Shown one piece after another: positions 32,315 to 45,359 of a stretch of 64,000 bases of DNA. Location of the stretch: contig NZ_JAFDVE010000001.1 of assembly GCF_016888005.1 (NCBI RefSeq), positions 1 through 64,000 of the forward strand, in the 5' to 3' direction. Position 1 is the first letter of the stretch. Each line of letters opens with the position of its first letter. Origin of the DNA: Phycicoccus sp. CSK15P-2 (GTDB taxonomy: Bacteria > Actinomycetota > Actinomycetes > Actinomycetales > Dermatophilaceae). The position numbers were made by a program, and so were the translations under genes. Under the pieces are notes generated by a model. It ran no database searches, was not told the DNA's origin, and saw only the letters and a program-made list of their open reading frames with translations.

Positions 32315-32851
32315 GTGACCGACCGCTGGATGGACCCCGACGACGACCCCCGACCGATCGGCTCACCCGAGGGTGAGCTCGCGACGTTGCGGCAGTACCT
32401 GACCCACTACCGGATGACGCTCCGGCTCAAGTGCGACGGGCTCGACGCCGAGCAGCTGGCGCGGCGGTCGGTGCCGCCGAGCGCGCTCAGCCTGCTCGGC
32501 CTGGTCCGGCACATGGCCGTCGTCGAGCAGTACTGGTTCCAGCGCGTGCTGCAGGGGCGGACCGTCGACCCCGTCTACAGCGACCCGGCCGACCGGGACG
32601 TCGAGTTCACGAGCGCGGTCGCCGAGCAGGCCGTCGTCGATGACTCGTTCGCGACGTGGCAGCATCAGGTCGACGCGGCGGACGCCTGGCTGGACACCCT
32701 GCCCGAGGGCGACCTCGGCGCGACCGTCACACGGCGTGACGAGGAGCTGCCGGTCCGCGACGTCCTCGTCCACATGATCGAGGAGTATGCGCGCCACGTC
32801 GGCCATGCCGACCTGCTGCGCGAGTGCATCGACGGACGCACGGGCCAGTAG
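32315..32851 (+). CDS. DinB-like (DUF664) metalloprotein of mycothiol-transferase type
   Basis: This 178-residue protein (GTG start) forms a four-helix bundle with LTHYRMTLRLKCDGL, LGLVRHMAVVEQYWF and MIEEYARHVGHADLLRE. The three His residues (RHM, RHV, GHAD) are those that bind Zn in DUF664/DinB_2 proteins. Some actinobacterial members are mycothiol- or bacillithiol-dependent S-transferases. The substrate is unknown. A 13-bp hairpin terminator follows. Confidence 0.88.
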   Translation: MTDRWMDPDDDPRPIGSPEGELATLRQYLTHYRMTLRLKCDGLDAEQLARRSVPPSALSLLGLVRHMAVVEQYWFQRVLQGRTVDPVYSDPADRDVEFTSAVAEQAVVDDSFATWQHQVDAADAWLDTLPEGDLGATVTRRDEELPVRDVLVHMIEEYARHVGHADLLRECIDGRTGQ

Positions 32852-32866
32852 GCCCCGGGCACTGAC

Positions 32867-32900
32867 GTCCCGGCCGGACGGCTCACTGTCCGGCCGGGAC
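32867..32900. terminator. Hairpin terminator between convergent genes
   Basis: A perfect 13-bp inverted repeat (32867-32879 / 32888-32900) with an 8-base loop lies between the DinB-like gene and the convergent secreted-protein gene. Confidence 0.65.
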
Positions 32901-32964
32901 GCGTCCCTACACCCGGACGCATCCTCCGGGGGGACGTGGTGTCGGACGCCGTGAGGCGCCCTCG

Positions 32965-33645
32965 TCAGTGCCGACCGCGGCCGGACCCGGCTCGCGGCGT
33001 CGCCTTCTGGGTGGACCGACCGGGCTTCGTCGCCCCGGCCCCCTTCGTGTTCTCCCGGCGCGTGGCCTTGTCGGCCTTCTTCGCGGCCCTCTTCTCCGCC
33101 TTCGCCGGGCGCTCGCCGGCCTTCTTCCCCGCCTTCGCGAAGTGCTTCGGGGCGGGACTGCCGATCTCGTCGCCCACCTCGTCGTCCGCAGCGGTCCCGT
33201 CCTTGCCGTCGACGTCCGAGCAGTCGGCCCCCTGGACGTTGCGGAAGGCCGTGGACCTCTCGGCGGCGTGCCCCGAGGAATGCTGCACGTGCGACCAGGC
33301 GGTGCACAGGCCGTGGTGCGCCGGTCCGTCGGCGTCCGGGCCGACCCCGCCCGTGCGGTCCTCGCCGGCACCGTGCTCGTCGGACTCGTCGGACTCGTCG
33401 GACTCGTCGGACTCGTCGGGGGTCTCGTTCTCGGACTCCTCGGAGGCGTCGTCCTCCGGGCTCTCGTCGTCCTGGTCGTGGGCGTCCGGGTCGTCGGCCG
33501 ACGGCGTGGCGTCGGGCGTCTCGGTCGCGTCGTCCTCGACGAAGGTGGCCGGGGCGGACCCGGCGGCAGCGACCGCGGCGACCCCGCCCCCGAGCACGAC
33601 GACGGCCGCGGCGGTGAGCGCAGCGCCGAAACGTCGCACTGACAT
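32965..33645 (-). CDS. Secreted acidic/basic low-complexity protein
   Basis: This 226-residue protein starts MSVRRFGAALTAAAVVVLGG, a signal peptide (about 1-28). Residues about 38-95 are strongly acidic, with a DES repeat encoded by four tandem 9-bp units (33381-33416). A middle segment GLCTAWSHVQHSSGHAAERS looks folded and is the likely conserved part. The C-terminal 60 residues are Lys/Ala/Arg-rich. It resembles exported actinobacterial proteins with a disordered charged shell; function is unknown. Confidence 0.75.
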   Translation of the reverse strand: MSVRRFGAALTAAAVVVLGGGVAAVAAAGSAPATFVEDDATETPDATPSADDPDAHDQDDESPEDDASEESENETPDESDESDESDESDEHGAGEDRTGGVGPDADGPAHHGLCTAWSHVQHSSGHAAERSTAFRNVQGADCSDVDGKDGTAADDEVGDEIGSPAPKHFAKAGKKAGERPAKAEKRAAKKADKATRRENTKGAGATKPGRSTQKATPRAGSGRGRH

Positions 33646-33750
33646 CGAGGACCTCCGGGTCGAGATGACTGAGCGGCCAGGATGTCGGGGCCACGGGAGC
33701 CTCCACCCGGGAATGGCGGCCCTATCGGCCGAACGGACGATGGCGGCGCC

Positions 33751-36700
33751 TCAGCCCGTGTCCCCGACGGGGTGCGGGCGGGGCTGTCCGACCGGCCGCG
33801 GCCGACCACCCGGGTGCCGGATACCGGGGGGCGAGTCCGGCTCGCCGAGGCGTAGGAAGGCCCCGAGCGCCACGAGCTCGTCGGCGCTGCGTGGGGCGAA
33901 ATCGGTGAGCACCCGGGACCGCACGAGGTACGTGGCGTACTGGGCACGGGAGATGGCGACGTTGAGCCGGTGGCGGTCGAGCAGGAACCCCATCCCGCGG
34001 GAGACGTCGGTGTGCGACGACGCGGCCATCGACAGGATCGCGACGGGCGCCTCCTGCCCCTGGAACCGGTCGACCGTGCCGACCCGGTCGGCCAGCTCGA
34101 CGAGGCCGGCGTCGAGCAGTGCCCGCTGGATCGTCGAGACCTGGTGGTTGTACGGCGTGATGACGACGACGTCGCGCTCGGTGAGCACACGCGGCCCGAC
34201 AGGGCGCCCCGAGGTGTCGGTCTCGGACGGGTCCTCCCAGGTGCGGCCGAGCAGGTCGCGCACGAGCCGGACGACCTCGGCGGCCTCCTCGGGGGAGTGT
34301 GTCGAGTTGTCCAGGTGGTCGACGAGCCGGACGTGCAGCCCGGGGTCGACGCCGCCCAGCGTGCGCGCGGCCGTGACCTGCGCGTGGGACTCCAGCCGAC
34401 CCGCGTAGGCGAGGTCGGACACGACCTCGGTGAGTGCCGGGTGCATCCGCCAGGTCGTCGCGAGGAAGTAGCCCAGCGCGGGCGGCAGGACCGGGGCGTC
34501 GTCCGCGAGCCAGACCAGGGCAGCCCGGTCGACCGGCTCGGCGTGCACCCCGGTGGTGACCCCCGGCAGCTGCTGGGGGTCACCGAGCAGCAGCAGCCGT
34601 CGCGCCGCCACCGACACCGCGAGCGTCTTGGCGAGGGAGAGCTGGCCGGCCTCGTCGACGACGAGGAGGTCGAGCTGTCCGCGCTCGACCCGGCGCGGGT
34701 TCGTGAGGTCCCACGCCGTGCCGCCGATGACGTAGCCCCGGCCGGCGGCGCGGTGCTCGGCCGCGAAGCCCGCGAGCTCGTCGGCCTTGGCCAGCGCGGT
34801 CCACGCGGCGTCGGGCGTGCGGGCACCCGCCTTGCCCACCTGCCCGGCCGGCGCGCCGGCGGACGCGACGAGCGTCGACAGGACGTTCTCGACGGCGGCG
34901 TGGCTCTGCGCCGTGACGCCGACCGCCCATCCCTCGTCCACGAGCCGGGCGACGACGTGCGCCCCGACGTAGGTCTTGCCCGTGCCGGGCGGGCCCTGCA
35001 CCGCGAGGTAGGAGTCGTCCATGGCGCGCAGCGCCTCGGTGATGGCGTCGACGTAGCCCCGCGGCCCGCCGGGTACGGGCAGCGTCTCACCACCGCGCAG
35101 CCGTGGGGTGTGCCGGAGGAGCAGGTCACCACCGGCCGACTCGGGGACTCGGCCCGTGGCGAGCACCTGCTCCGCGATCTCGGCGAGCGCGTCGTCGAGA
35201 TTGTCGGTACGGACATGGTCGTCCGGGACGAGCGCGACCGGGCCCATGTCGAAGGCCGCGGCTCCGGGCTGGAGCTCCTCGACGTCGAGCACCTGGCGGA
35301 CCCAGCCGCTGTCGGTGACGGTGTCCTCGGCGTCCAGGACGGTGACCGTCGCCGGGTTCTTCGCGTGGGCGTGCAGGGGGTCGGCCTCCATGCCGTCCGG
35401 CGCGGGCACCGCGTAGACGGCCGCGACCTTCGCGCCCGCGGGGAGCGCGACGTTGCGGGCCGGCTCGCCGTGCAGCCGCAGCCGGCGCCTCGGCTTCCGG
35501 GCCCGGGGCGGCAGGTGCCAGTCGTCGACGACCTCGACGCGGTCGACGACGAACACGCCGTCGGCCGGCCGCCACTCGCCGACCGGGAGCCGCAGCCGCT
35601 CGAAGTGCTCCTGCCACGCGGGCTTGTCCTCGCGGGCGTGGAACAGCACCGAGGAACCGACGAGCGCGACCGCCTGCTCCTCGGGCGTCCGGTCGGCCAC
35701 CGGGACGGAGTCGACCTCCGAGCGGACCGCGGCCTCGAGGGCGAGTGCGGCGAGCCGGCGCTCGCCGAGCTCGGGCTCCACGGGCTCCGGCGGCGGGGGC
35801 GTCGGCTCGTCACCCCACTCCTCGCGGCGGCGGGCCAGGAGCCAGTCGCGCAGGAGCAGCGTGGACCGGCAGTCCTTCTCGTTGTACGCGGCGATGTCCC
35901 CCAACCGGGCGTCGGCGGTGTCGGCCCGACCGTCGACGACGGCCTGCTCGTACTCGTGGTAGGCCACGATGCTCTCGGCGCCGCCCTGCACCTCCTCCTC
36001 GCGGGCGTCCATGTACAGGGGCTCGAGCTTCTTGATCGAGTACGAGCGCTGGGACACCCGCAGCGCCGACCGCACGACGGCGTAGAGGTCGACGAAGACC
36101 TCGTCGCGGAGCAGCTGGTCGACGTCGTCCTCGCAGACCCCGTGCCGGGCCGCGAGGCGCAGCAGCGCCGAGGTCTCGTACGGGGCGTAGTGGTAGATGT
36201 GCAGCCCGGGCCAGCGCCGTCGCCGTGCCCGGACGTGCTCGACGAAGTCGACGAGGGCCTGCCGCTCCTGGGCCCGGTCGTGCGCCCAGAAGGCGCGGAA
36301 CCGCGGAGACCCGGAGTCGACCTCGAGCATGCCGAACAGGTACTCCAGGCCCCAGTCGCCGGACCCGCGCTCGTGCCACAGGGGGTCGCCCTCGAAGTCG
36401 AAGAAGAGGTCGCCGTCGCTCGGCGGTGGCATCCGCCGCAGCGTCTCGGTGTCGACGAGCTCGTAGGACACCGTGCCCCCGGGGTCGGCGTCCTGGACCA
36501 GCTGCAGCCGCGCCTGGGCGGCGAGCCGCTCGAGTGTGGCCGGCCGGACGTCCGGCACGGGCGCCGTACGTGCCGCGAGGTCGTCGATGGTCGTGACGCC
36601 CGCCTCGAGCAGCCGCGCGCGGGTGGGCCCGCGCATCCCGGCGACGAGCAGCAGGTCGCGTGCGGCCTTGACCTCCGGCTCGCACACCTCGCACCGCCCG

Positions 36701-37356
36701 CACGCCAGCCAACGCGGGTCGCCCCACACCGCCGCCGTGCGGTCGGCGTCGTGCTCGGCGAGCACGGACTCCAGATGTGCCCGGCGCCGCGCGTAGACCG
36801 CGACGACCTCCTCGAGGGGTCGGTCGACGACCTCGCCGTCGCCCAGCACCAGCCGTGCGACGGGCGCGACCGGGACCCCGGCGTCGGCGAGCACGGAGGC
36901 GTAGGCGCCGACCTGCAGGAGCGCGGCGACGTCCTCGGAGCGGGCGAGCTTGGTGTCGCTGACGACCCAGCCGTGCAAAGTGTGCTCGAGGAAGTCGACG
37001 TGACCCACGAACCCGCCGTCGAACACCGTGGCCTGGTAGACGACCCGTGCCCCGCCCGAGGTCGCCGTCACCGTCTCGGCCATCGCCGCGGCGAGCGCGT
37101 CCGGGGTGTACCCGGGCCGGGCGAGCTGGACGACCTGCCCCGGGTGGGCCGTGGTCAGCCGCCGGAGCTCGGCCTGCTCGTGGGCGACACCCAGCTCGGC
37201 CACGCGGGCGTGCACCGGGTCGTCGACGACCTCGGCACGGGGCCGTCGCCCGCGCAGGACGTCGAGCCCGGCGACGACGGCGAACTCGCACGTGGCGGCC
37301 CGGCGCAGGTCGCCGGCACTGAGCACGACCCGCTGGTCGTCACCGAGGAGGAGCAT
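33751..37356 (-). CDS. TM0106-type RecB-like nuclease fused to SF1 (Dna2/Upf1-like) helicase
   Basis: This 1201-residue protein has a RecB-like PD-(D/E)xK N-terminus with Cys cluster [10 protein letters not shown], an RNase-H-like segment ([26 protein letters not shown]), and a C-terminal SF1 helicase: Walker [12 protein letters not shown], Walker [19 protein letters not shown], and motifs V-VI in [10 protein letters not shown] and [10 protein letters not shown]. The arrangement matches the TM0106 family of nuclease-helicases, often found in actinobacteria. It may process DNA or RNA ends; a defence role is possible but unproven. It runs antisense to no other real gene. Confidence 0.9.
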   Translation of the reverse strand: MLLLGDDQRVVLSAGDLRRAATCEFAVVAGLDVLRGRRPRAEVVDDPVHARVAELGVAHEQAELRRLTTAHPGQVVQLARPGYTPDALAAAMAETVTATSGGARVVYQATVFDGGFVGHVDFLEHTLHGWVVSDTKLARSEDVAALLQVGAYASVLADAGVPVAPVARLVLGDGEVVDRPLEEVVAVYARRRAHLESVLAEHDADRTAAVWGDPRWLACGRCEVCEPEVKAARDLLLVAGMRGPTRARLLEAGVTTIDDLAARTAPVPDVRPATLERLAAQARLQLVQDADPGGTVSYELVDTETLRRMPPPSDGDLFFDFEGDPLWHERGSGDWGLEYLFGMLEVDSGSPRFRAFWAHDRAQERQALVDFVEHVRARRRRWPGLHIYHYAPYETSALLRLAARHGVCEDDVDQLLRDEVFVDLYAVVRSALRVSQRSYSIKKLEPLYMDAREEEVQGGAESIVAYHEYEQAVVDGRADTADARLGDIAAYNEKDCRSTLLLRDWLLARRREEWGDEPTPPPPEPVEPELGERRLAALALEAAVRSEVDSVPVADRTPEEQAVALVGSSVLFHAREDKPAWQEHFERLRLPVGEWRPADGVFVVDRVEVVDDWHLPPRARKPRRRLRLHGEPARNVALPAGAKVAAVYAVPAPDGMEADPLHAHAKNPATVTVLDAEDTVTDSGWVRQVLDVEELQPGAAAFDMGPVALVPDDHVRTDNLDDALAEIAEQVLATGRVPESAGGDLLLRHTPRLRGGETLPVPGGPRGYVDAITEALRAMDDSYLAVQGPPGTGKTYVGAHVVARLVDEGWAVGVTAQSHAAVENVLSTLVASAGAPAGQVGKAGARTPDAAWTALAKADELAGFAAEHRAAGRGYVIGGTAWDLTNPRRVERGQLDLLVVDEAGQLSLAKTLAVSVAARRLLLLGDPQQLPGVTTGVHAEPVDRAALVWLADDAPVLPPALGYFLATTWRMHPALTEVVSDLAYAGRLESHAQVTAARTLGGVDPGLHVRLVDHLDNSTHSPEEAAEVVRLVRDLLGRTWEDPSETDTSGRPVGPRVLTERDVVVITPYNHQVSTIQRALLDAGLVELADRVGTVDRFQGQEAPVAILSMAASSHTDVSRGMGFLLDRHRLNVAISRAQYATYLVRSRVLTDFAPRSADELVALGAFLRLGEPDSPPGIRHPGGRPRPVGQPRPHPVGDTG

Positions 37357-37397
37357 CCCCCGAACCTACGCGGAGGCACCGACGACCGTGGGCGACG

Positions 37398-38966
37398 TCA
37401 GATCCAGCTGGGGAACCACATCCGCCAGTGCCAGTGCTCGTACGGGATGGTGTCGGCCACGTAGATCGGGTGGAAGAACGCGAACAGGGCGAGGGTGAGC
37501 GCCAGGTAGCCGCCGACCACGAGCACCCGGAAGCGCCAGCGCACGGGGTCCGAGCCCCGCGTGCCAAGCCAGAGGCCGATGACGAACGTGACCGCGAGGA
37601 CGACCCACGGCTCGAACGCGACGGCGTAGAACGTGTAGATCGTGCGGTCCTGGAAGAGGAACCACGGCAGGTACCCGCCGACGACCCCGGCGGCGATGGC
37701 ACCGGCGCGCCAGTCGCGGCGGGCGAGCCACCACCAGGCGACGAGGAGCAGCGCGAGGATGCCGAGCCACCACACCGAGACGGTCCCGACCGGGTTGACG
37801 GCCGAGGAGCACTGCTCGACGGTGCAGCCGTCCACCCCCTGGGTAGGCCCCTCGTAGTAGAAGGAGGTCGGCCGCGACTGGACCAGCCACGACCACGGGT
37901 TCGACTGGTACGGGTGCGGCTCGGCGAGCGTGGTGTTGAAGGCGAGCTGGTCCTGGTGGTACTTGAGCCAGTTGCGCAGCACCGGAGGCAGCCACAGGAC
38001 ACCCTCGCCGGGGTGGTACTGGTCCCAGTTCCGGTGGTAGCCGATCGAGGTGAGGAACCAGCCGCTCCACGACAGCGTGTAGACGACCGCGGTGGTGACG
38101 ACGGTCTGGACGACCGCGAACGGGGCGTCCGTGAGCAGCGTGCCCCGCGCCCAGTGCCGCACCCCGGCGGCCCGGCGGGCACCCATGTCCCACCACACCG
38201 TCATCAGCCCGAACGCCGCGAGGAAGAACAGCCCGGAGATCTTCGTGCCGGTGCACAGCCCCAGCGAGACGCCCGCCATCCAGCGCCACGGCCGCCAGCC
38301 CAGCCACGGCCCGGCTCCCCGAGGCCACTCCCCGCGCCCGAGCGCGCCGACCTTCTGCGCCAGCACCTCGCGGCTGCGGTCGCGGTCGACGAGCAGCGCC
38401 GCGAACCCGCAGAGCGCGAAGAACATGACGATGATGTCGAGGATCCCGGTGCGCGACATGACGAAGTGCAGGCCCTCGAAGGCGAGCAGGAACGACGCGA
38501 CGCAGCCGAGCATCGTCGAGCCGAACATCCGGCGGGCCACGCGGCCCACGACGAGGACGGACAGCGTGCCGAGCAGCGCCACCGAGAAGCGCCACCCCCA
38601 TCCGGAGTCGGCGCCGAACAGCCACTCGCCGAAGCCGATCACCCACTTGCCCACCGGCGGATGGACGACGAGGTCGCCCGCGGTGTCGGAGAAGATCTCC
38701 GGGTTGCCGTCGACGAACGCCGCGTTCGGGTCCTTGAGAGACTCCAGCACCTGCATCTCGACGCCGTATCGGATCATCGAGTAGCCCTGCTTGACGTAGT
38801 ACGTCTCGTCGAACACCAGGGCGTGCGGCCGGTCGAGGGTCCAGAACCGCAGCACGCCACCGACGAGCGCGATGAGGCCGGGGCCGAGCCACCCCCAGAG
38901 CCGGTCGGTGGGCCGGTACCCGAGCAGGCGGGATCGCAGCTCGTCGGTCCGGGTCACGCGGGCCAT
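37398..38966 (-). CDS. pmt: Dolichyl-phosphate-mannose-protein mannosyltransferase (GT39)
   Basis: This 522-residue protein is called from ATG 38966. It has about 10-11 membrane helices. The first lumenal loop has the catalytic acidic pair in [14 protein letters not shown], the hallmark of Pmt family GT39. The C-terminus carries the conserved [20 protein letters not shown]. It transfers mannose from polyprenyl phosphate to Ser/Thr of exported proteins at the membrane. The gene diverges from rsmI, 48 bp apart, a conserved pairing in actinobacteria. Confidence 0.92.
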   Translation of the reverse strand: MARVTRTDELRSRLLGYRPTDRLWGWLGPGLIALVGGVLRFWTLDRPHALVFDETYYVKQGYSMIRYGVEMQVLESLKDPNAAFVDGNPEIFSDTAGDLVVHPPVGKWVIGFGEWLFGADSGWGWRFSVALLGTLSVLVVGRVARRMFGSTMLGCVASFLLAFEGLHFVMSRTGILDIIVMFFALCGFAALLVDRDRSREVLAQKVGALGRGEWPRGAGPWLGWRPWRWMAGVSLGLCTGTKISGLFFLAAFGLMTVWWDMGARRAAGVRHWARGTLLTDAPFAVVQTVVTTAVVYTLSWSGWFLTSIGYHRNWDQYHPGEGVLWLPPVLRNWLKYHQDQLAFNTTLAEPHPYQSNPWSWLVQSRPTSFYYEGPTQGVDGCTVEQCSSAVNPVGTVSVWWLGILALLLVAWWWLARRDWRAGAIAAGVVGGYLPWFLFQDRTIYTFYAVAFEPWVVLAVTFVIGLWLGTRGSDPVRWRFRVLVVGGYLALTLALFAFFHPIYVADTIPYEHWHWRMWFPSWI

Positions 38967-39014
38967 CGTAGGTGGGCCGTCTGCACGCCCTCGGAGGCGT
39001 GCGAGGATCGCGGC

Positions 39015-39848
39015 ATGAGCGGTGTCCTCGTCCTCGCGGCCACCCCGATCGGCGACCCCCGGGACGCCGCGCCCCGGTTGGCCGACGAGCTGGCGGGAGC
39101 GGACGTCGTCGCCGCCGAGGACACCCGGCGGCTGCGCCGGCTGTGCGCCGACCTCGGGGTGACGCCACGGGGCCGCGTCGTGTCGTTCCACGAGCACAAC
39201 GAGTCCGGGCGTTCGCACACCCTCGTCGACGAGCTCCGGTCCGGCGCACGGGTCGTCGTCGTCACCGACGCCGGCATGCCGTCCGTCTCCGACCCCGGGT
39301 ACCGGCTCGTCGCCGCCGCGGTGGAGGAAGGGGTCAGGGTCACCGCCGTGCCGGGTCCGTCGGCGGTGCTCACCGCCCTGGCCGTGTCCGGGCTGCCGGT
39401 CGACCGCTTCTGCTTCGAGGGCTTCCTTCCCCGCAAGGACGGCGAGCGGGAGCGCGCCCTCGCCGCGCTGGCGCCCGAGCGGCGCACGATGGTCTTCTTC
39501 GAGGCACCGCACCGGCTCGAGCGCACGCTCGCGTCGATGGCGGGCGCCTTCGGCCCGGAGCGTCCGGCCGCGGTGTGCCGCGAGCTCACGAAGACCTACG
39601 AGGAGGTCCGCCGCGGTCCGCTCGCAGAGCTCGTCCCGTGGGCGGCCGAGGGCGTACGCGGCGAGGTCACCGTCGTCGTGGGCGGCTCGGTCGGCCCTGC
39701 GGTGAGCCTCGAGGCCGCCGTGCCCGAGGTCCTCGACCGCGTCGCGGCGGGGGAGCGGCTCAAGGACGTGTGCGGCGAGGTCGCCGCGACGACCGGGCTG
39801 TCGAAGAAGTCCCTCTACGACGCCGTGCTGGAGGCCCGGCACGGATGA
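39015..39848 (+). CDS. rsmI: 16S rRNA (cytidine(1402)-2'-O)-methyltransferase RsmI
   Basis: This 277-residue protein has the RsmI signature order: [65 protein letters not shown] and FEGFLPRK. It methylates C1402 of 16S rRNA using AdoMet. The ATG at 39015 is the first start in frame with homology. The C-terminal helix-turn-helix-like part ([20 protein letters not shown]) is typical of actinobacterial RsmI. Confidence 0.95.
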   Translation: MSGVLVLAATPIGDPRDAAPRLADELAGADVVAAEDTRRLRRLCADLGVTPRGRVVSFHEHNESGRSHTLVDELRSGARVVVVTDAGMPSVSDPGYRLVAAAVEEGVRVTAVPGPSAVLTALAVSGLPVDRFCFEGFLPRKDGERERALAALAPERRTMVFFEAPHRLERTLASMAGAFGPERPAAVCRELTKTYEEVRRGPLAELVPWAAEGVRGEVTVVVGGSVGPAVSLEAAVPEVLDRVAAGERLKDVCGEVAATTGLSKKSLYDAVLEARHG

Positions 39849-39954
39849 CCCGCGGGCCGCGTCCAGTACCGCCCGGTAACCGGGGGAATGTCACACCCCG
39901 GCAGGCCTCGACACCTCTCGAATCGGTCGGAGCCGGGGACTAGGGTGCAGGTTC

Positions 39955-40659
39955 GTGGCCACAACGACTTCCTCGCGTCCCGCGGCGGCCCGACGGACCA
40001 CGATCGGCCTGAAGATCCTCATGGCGGGGACCGGCCTCGTGTTCGTCGGGTACGTCCTGCTCCACATGTACGGCAACCTCAAGCTGCTCGCCGGCGAGGA
40101 GGCCTTCAACACCTACGCCGAGCACCTGCGGACGATCGGCGAGCCGATGCTTCCGCACGGCGGCCTGCTGTGGGCCATCCGTGTGGTCCTCGTCCTCAGC
40201 CTCGTGGGGCACGCGTACGCGGCCTACTCGCTGTGGAGCCGGGCCGGCTCGGCCCGCCGCACCAAGTACGCCGCGGTGAAGACCGCGTCGCGGACCGCGT
40301 GGATGCGCTGGGGCGGCACCTTCATCCTGCTCTTCGTCGTGTGGCACCTCCTGCAGTTCACCATCCTCAAGTTCTCGGTGAACGGCGACAAGCAGGGTGC
40401 GGACGTCACGCAGAACCCCTACGAGCTCGTCGTCGCGAGCTTCCAGGTCCCGTGGAACACGCTGATCTACGTGCTCGCGCTCGTCGCCCTGGCCTTCCAC
40501 CTGTCGCACGGCACCTTCAGCGCCCAGCAGACCCTGGGCCTGACGGGGGACGCCGGCGCGTACCGCCGGGCGAAGGTCGTCGGTCACGCGCTCGCCGCCG
40601 TCGTCGTCGTCGGCTTCCTCATCCCGCCCCTGTCCATCCTCTTCGGCCTGATCACGTGA
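39955..40659 (+). CDS. sdhC: Succinate dehydrogenase cytochrome b subunit SdhC
   Basis: This 234-residue membrane protein starts at GTG 39955. It has five hydrophobic segments, as in the single-subunit membrane anchors of actinobacterial and Bacillus-type enzymes. Histidines in [28 protein letters not shown] and [10 protein letters not shown] are positioned as haem b ligands. There is no SdhD gene. The order sdhCAB with short gaps indicates one operon. It passes electrons between succinate and menaquinone. Confidence 0.93.
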   Translation: MATTTSSRPAAARRTTIGLKILMAGTGLVFVGYVLLHMYGNLKLLAGEEAFNTYAEHLRTIGEPMLPHGGLLWAIRVVLVLSLVGHAYAAYSLWSRAGSARRTKYAAVKTASRTAWMRWGGTFILLFVVWHLLQFTILKFSVNGDKQGADVTQNPYELVVASFQVPWNTLIYVLALVALAFHLSHGTFSAQQTLGLTGDAGAYRRAKVVGHALAAVVVVGFLIPPLSILFGLIT

Positions 40660-40670
40660 GGCAGACATCG

Positions 40671-42680
<2,010 letters not shown>

Positions 42681-42762
42681 CGCGCGGAGCGCGCCCGCGC
42701 ACGGCGTGCGCCCCGAGCCGACCGTCGACCCCGCGAGGGTCCGCGACCCGAAGGACGACCGC

Positions 42763-43500
42763 ATGAACCTCACCCTGAAGATCTGGCGTCAGGCCGGGCC
42801 TCGCCACCGGGGCGAGCTCAAGACCTACAAGGTCTCCGACATCAGCCCGGACATGAGCTTCCTCGAGATGCTCGACGTCCTCAACGAGCAGCTCAACGCG
42901 GCCGGCGAGGAGCCGGTGGCCTTCGACTCCGACTGCCGCGAGGGGATCTGCGGCATGTGCGGGCTGATGATCTCCGGGCACGCACACGGTCCGGAGAAGA
43001 CCACGACGTGCCAGCTGCACATGCGCAGCTTCAGCGACGGTGACGTCATCACGGTGGAGCCGTGGCGGGCCGACGCCTTCCCGGTCATCAAGGACCTCGT
43101 CGTCGACCGTGGGTCCTTCGACCGGATCATCCAGGCGGGAGGGTACGTGTCCGTCAACACCGGTGCCGCCCCGGACGCGCACGCGACCCCGGTCCCGAAG
43201 GCGAACGCGGACCGCGCCTTCGTCGCCGCGGAGTGCATCGGCTGCGGGGCGTGCGTCGCCGCCTGCCCGAACGCCTCCGCGATGCTCTTCATGGGGGCCA
43301 AGGTCACCCACCTCTCCGAGCTGCCCCAGGGCCAGCCCGAGCGGATGGCCCGGGTCGTGTCGATGGTCGAGCAGCACGACGAGGAGGGCTTCGGCGGCTG
43401 CACGAACGTCGGTGCGTGCTCGCAGGCATGCCCGAAGGGCATCCCGCAGGACGTCATCTCGACGCTCAACAAGGACCTGCGCAGCGCCCTCCGCGCCTGA
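42763..43500 (+). CDS. sdhB: Succinate dehydrogenase iron-sulfur subunit SdhB
   Basis: This 245-residue protein has the [2Fe-2S] ligands in [10 protein letters not shown] plus a later Cys in TTTCQLHM, the [4Fe-4S] motif [12 protein letters not shown], and the [3Fe-4S] region [12 protein letters not shown]. It carries electrons from SdhA to the membrane quinone site. An 82-bp gap separates it from sdhA. A strong terminator hairpin follows the operon. Confidence 0.95.
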   Translation: MNLTLKIWRQAGPRHRGELKTYKVSDISPDMSFLEMLDVLNEQLNAAGEEPVAFDSDCREGICGMCGLMISGHAHGPEKTTTCQLHMRSFSDGDVITVEPWRADAFPVIKDLVVDRGSFDRIIQAGGYVSVNTGAAPDAHATPVPKANADRAFVAAECIGCGACVAACPNASAMLFMGAKVTHLSELPQGQPERMARVVSMVEQHDEEGFGGCTNVGACSQACPKGIPQDVISTLNKDLRSALRA

Positions 43501-43521
43501 CCGCATCTTTTTCGCCTGATG

Positions 43522-43576
43522 CCGGAACCTCCGGTCACGCACCCCGAAGTTCGCGGTGTGTGACCGGAGGTTCCGG
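43522..43576. terminator. Terminator of the sdhCAB operon
   Basis: A perfect 17-bp stem (43522-43538 / 43560-43576) can extend through a nearly matched inner part (two mismatches) to about 27 bp. A T-run (CTTTTTT-like) lies upstream at 43506-43512, not downstream. It also serves the convergent CPBP gene. Confidence 0.8.
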
Positions 43577-43656
43577 TGCGAAGGGGTGCCCCGACGTCCG
43601 CGGTCAGCCGTGTGGGCGAGAGGGCCGTGCCGGGTGCGGGGCGGTTGGGCGGGGCT

Positions 43657-44400
43657 TCAGAGCCAGGAGACGTGCGGCTCGACGAGGGCGTAGCCGACGA
43701 ACGCCACGACGTCGAGGATCGTGTGGGCGACGACGAGCGGCATGACCCGCTTGGTCCGGGTGTAGAGCCAGCCGAAGAGCAGCCCCATGACGGCGTTGCC
43801 GATGAAGCCGCCGAAGCCCTGGTAGAGGTGGTAGCTGCCTCGGATGAGCGCGCTCGTGACGATGACCCGCCACGGGGTCCATCCGGCCTGGGCCCAGCGG
43901 CGGAAGAGGTAGCCGACCATGACGACCTCCTCCAGCACAGCGTTCTGCGCGGCGGCCAGGACGAGGACGGGGACGGTGAACCAGGCGGCGCCCTCGAGGT
44001 TCGCCGCCGCGACCGTCGTGTTGATCCCGGCCGCCTTGGCCGCGAGGTAGAACCCCAGCCCGGGGATGCCGACGAGCGCCGCGAGGCCGGCGCCGCGGAG
44101 CACGTCCTGCAGCGGTCGGCGCAGGTCGAAGCCCATCGTGTGCGGCTCGTCCGGGTCGTCCCGGCGCAGCAGGTGGAGCGCGAGCAGGACGGGGACGAGC
44201 GCGAGCCCGATGCCGACGAGCTGGTAGGTGACGTCGAGCCACGGCCGGTCCGGCGTGACGGACGAGTTCATCGTCGCCGTCTGCTGGGACAGCGCCTCGC
44301 GGCGGGTGAGGCGGTCGACGATCCTCAGCAGCGCGTAGACCGCCGACGACCCGAGCGAGACGCCGAGGACGAGCCAGGTCTCGGTGAGGTGTCGCCGCAT
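43657..44400 (-). CDS. CPBP family intramembrane protein (Abi-like)
   Basis: This 247-residue protein is called from ATG 44400, with about six to seven membrane helices. The CPBP motif 1 region reads LEEVVMVGYLFRR: the Glu pair is present but Arg of the canonical EExxxR is replaced by Val, shifting Arg four residues on. Motif 2 His appears in SYHLYQGFGG, and a late AHTILDVVAFVGY carries another His. The family includes Rce1-like prenyl proteases and bacteriocin immunity proteins. Activity is uncertain because of the altered motif. Confidence 0.85.
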   Translation of the reverse strand: MRRHLTETWLVLGVSLGSSAVYALLRIVDRLTRREALSQQTATMNSSVTPDRPWLDVTYQLVGIGLALVPVLLALHLLRRDDPDEPHTMGFDLRRPLQDVLRGAGLAALVGIPGLGFYLAAKAAGINTTVAAANLEGAAWFTVPVLVLAAAQNAVLEEVVMVGYLFRRWAQAGWTPWRVIVTSALIRGSYHLYQGFGGFIGNAVMGLLFGWLYTRTKRVMPLVVAHTILDVVAFVGYALVEPHVSWL

Positions 44401-44587
44401 GGCGTCAGGGTAGGCGTCGGCCGGGTCCACCACGGCCGCGCCTCGACATCCAGGGCTGGGTGAGTGGGGCACGTACCCACCCGGTCGAGGTCGATCGGGC
44501 AAAGCGCCTGCGGCGGTGGGCGGTAGCCCGCTAGCCTTCTTCCGCGTCCGACGGGCGCCGCCGATGTCTTCCGGGGGGAGCCGATCC

Positions 44588-45325
44588 ATGACCCGACCAC
44601 GCCCGACCCGCGCTGTCCGGCACGCCCTGCTCGCGGCTCTCGCAGTGGTGCTCCTCATGAGCAGCACCGGATGCGGGGCCCTGATGGGTGGGTCGAACGG
44701 GACCGCCCCGGACGGCACCCCGCTGCCGAGCGTCCAGGAGCTGTACGGCATGGCACGGCAGTCCTCACTCGACGCCTCATGGGTGCACATCGAGGGCGTC
44801 CTGCTCGAGACGGAGGACGAGGATCTCGAAGACATCGGCATCGATCTCGAGGGGAGTATCGACGGGACGACCTCCCGCATTGTTCTTCGGACCGACCAGG
44901 GGGCCGTGACCATGCTCAAGGCCGAGGAGACGGTCCTGATGAAGGGGGACTGGGACTTCTGGGCCGTGGCTGCGGACGAGGACGCAGCAGATGCGCTGAA
45001 AGGCCGCTGGGTGAAGGTACCTCCGGATGAGGCATCAGATTTCGAGGACGCGTCGGTGGCATTCGTCATCGGGGAGTTCTTCGGCGAGGAACAGATGTCG
45101 GCCAAGGACCTGCTCGGCTCATCGGTGAAGGTTCGCACCCACGCCGACCGGGAGATCTGGGTCGCGCGGCTGTGGAACGGCTCCGAGCTCTGGTACGACC
45201 CGAGGGCCGAGCACGTCGTCAAGGCCACCGAACCTCGGGTCGGTGAGCTGACCTTCGACCATTGGGACGAGCCCCAGGAACTCAAGTGGCCGCCCAAGGG
45301 CAAGATCGTCGCCTTCGACGGCTGA
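44588..45325 (+). CDS. Lipoprotein (LppX/LprAFG-like fold possible)
   Basis: This 245-residue protein starts at ATG 44588. Residues 1-29 are a lipoprotein signal ending in a lipobox MSSTGC. The mature part has alternating strands, such as SSLDASWVHIEGVLLETEDE and REIWVARLWNGSELWYD, resembling the beta-cup of actinobacterial LprAFG/LppX-like or DUF-type lipoproteins. It should be anchored outside the membrane. Its ligand is unknown, and several acidic patches are notable. It diverges from the CPBP gene. Confidence 0.8.
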   Translation: MTRPRPTRAVRHALLAALAVVLLMSSTGCGALMGGSNGTAPDGTPLPSVQELYGMARQSSLDASWVHIEGVLLETEDEDLEDIGIDLEGSIDGTTSRIVLRTDQGAVTMLKAEETVLMKGDWDFWAVAADEDAADALKGRWVKVPPDEASDFEDASVAFVIGEFFGEEQMSAKDLLGSSVKVRTHADREIWVARLWNGSELWYDPRAEHVVKATEPRVGELTFDHWDEPQELKWPPKGKIVAFDG

Positions 45326-45359
45326 GGCCGAGGCCGCGTGCACGACCGGTGCGGCGCGG

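Noticed and set aside
33376-33416. Intergenic minisatellite
   Set aside because: It lies within an intact secreted-protein gene and keeps the frame.
43501-43520. T-run after sdhB as an intrinsic terminator tail
   Set aside because: The T-run precedes the hairpin, so it is in the wrong order for a classical tail on this strand. The hairpin alone is reported.
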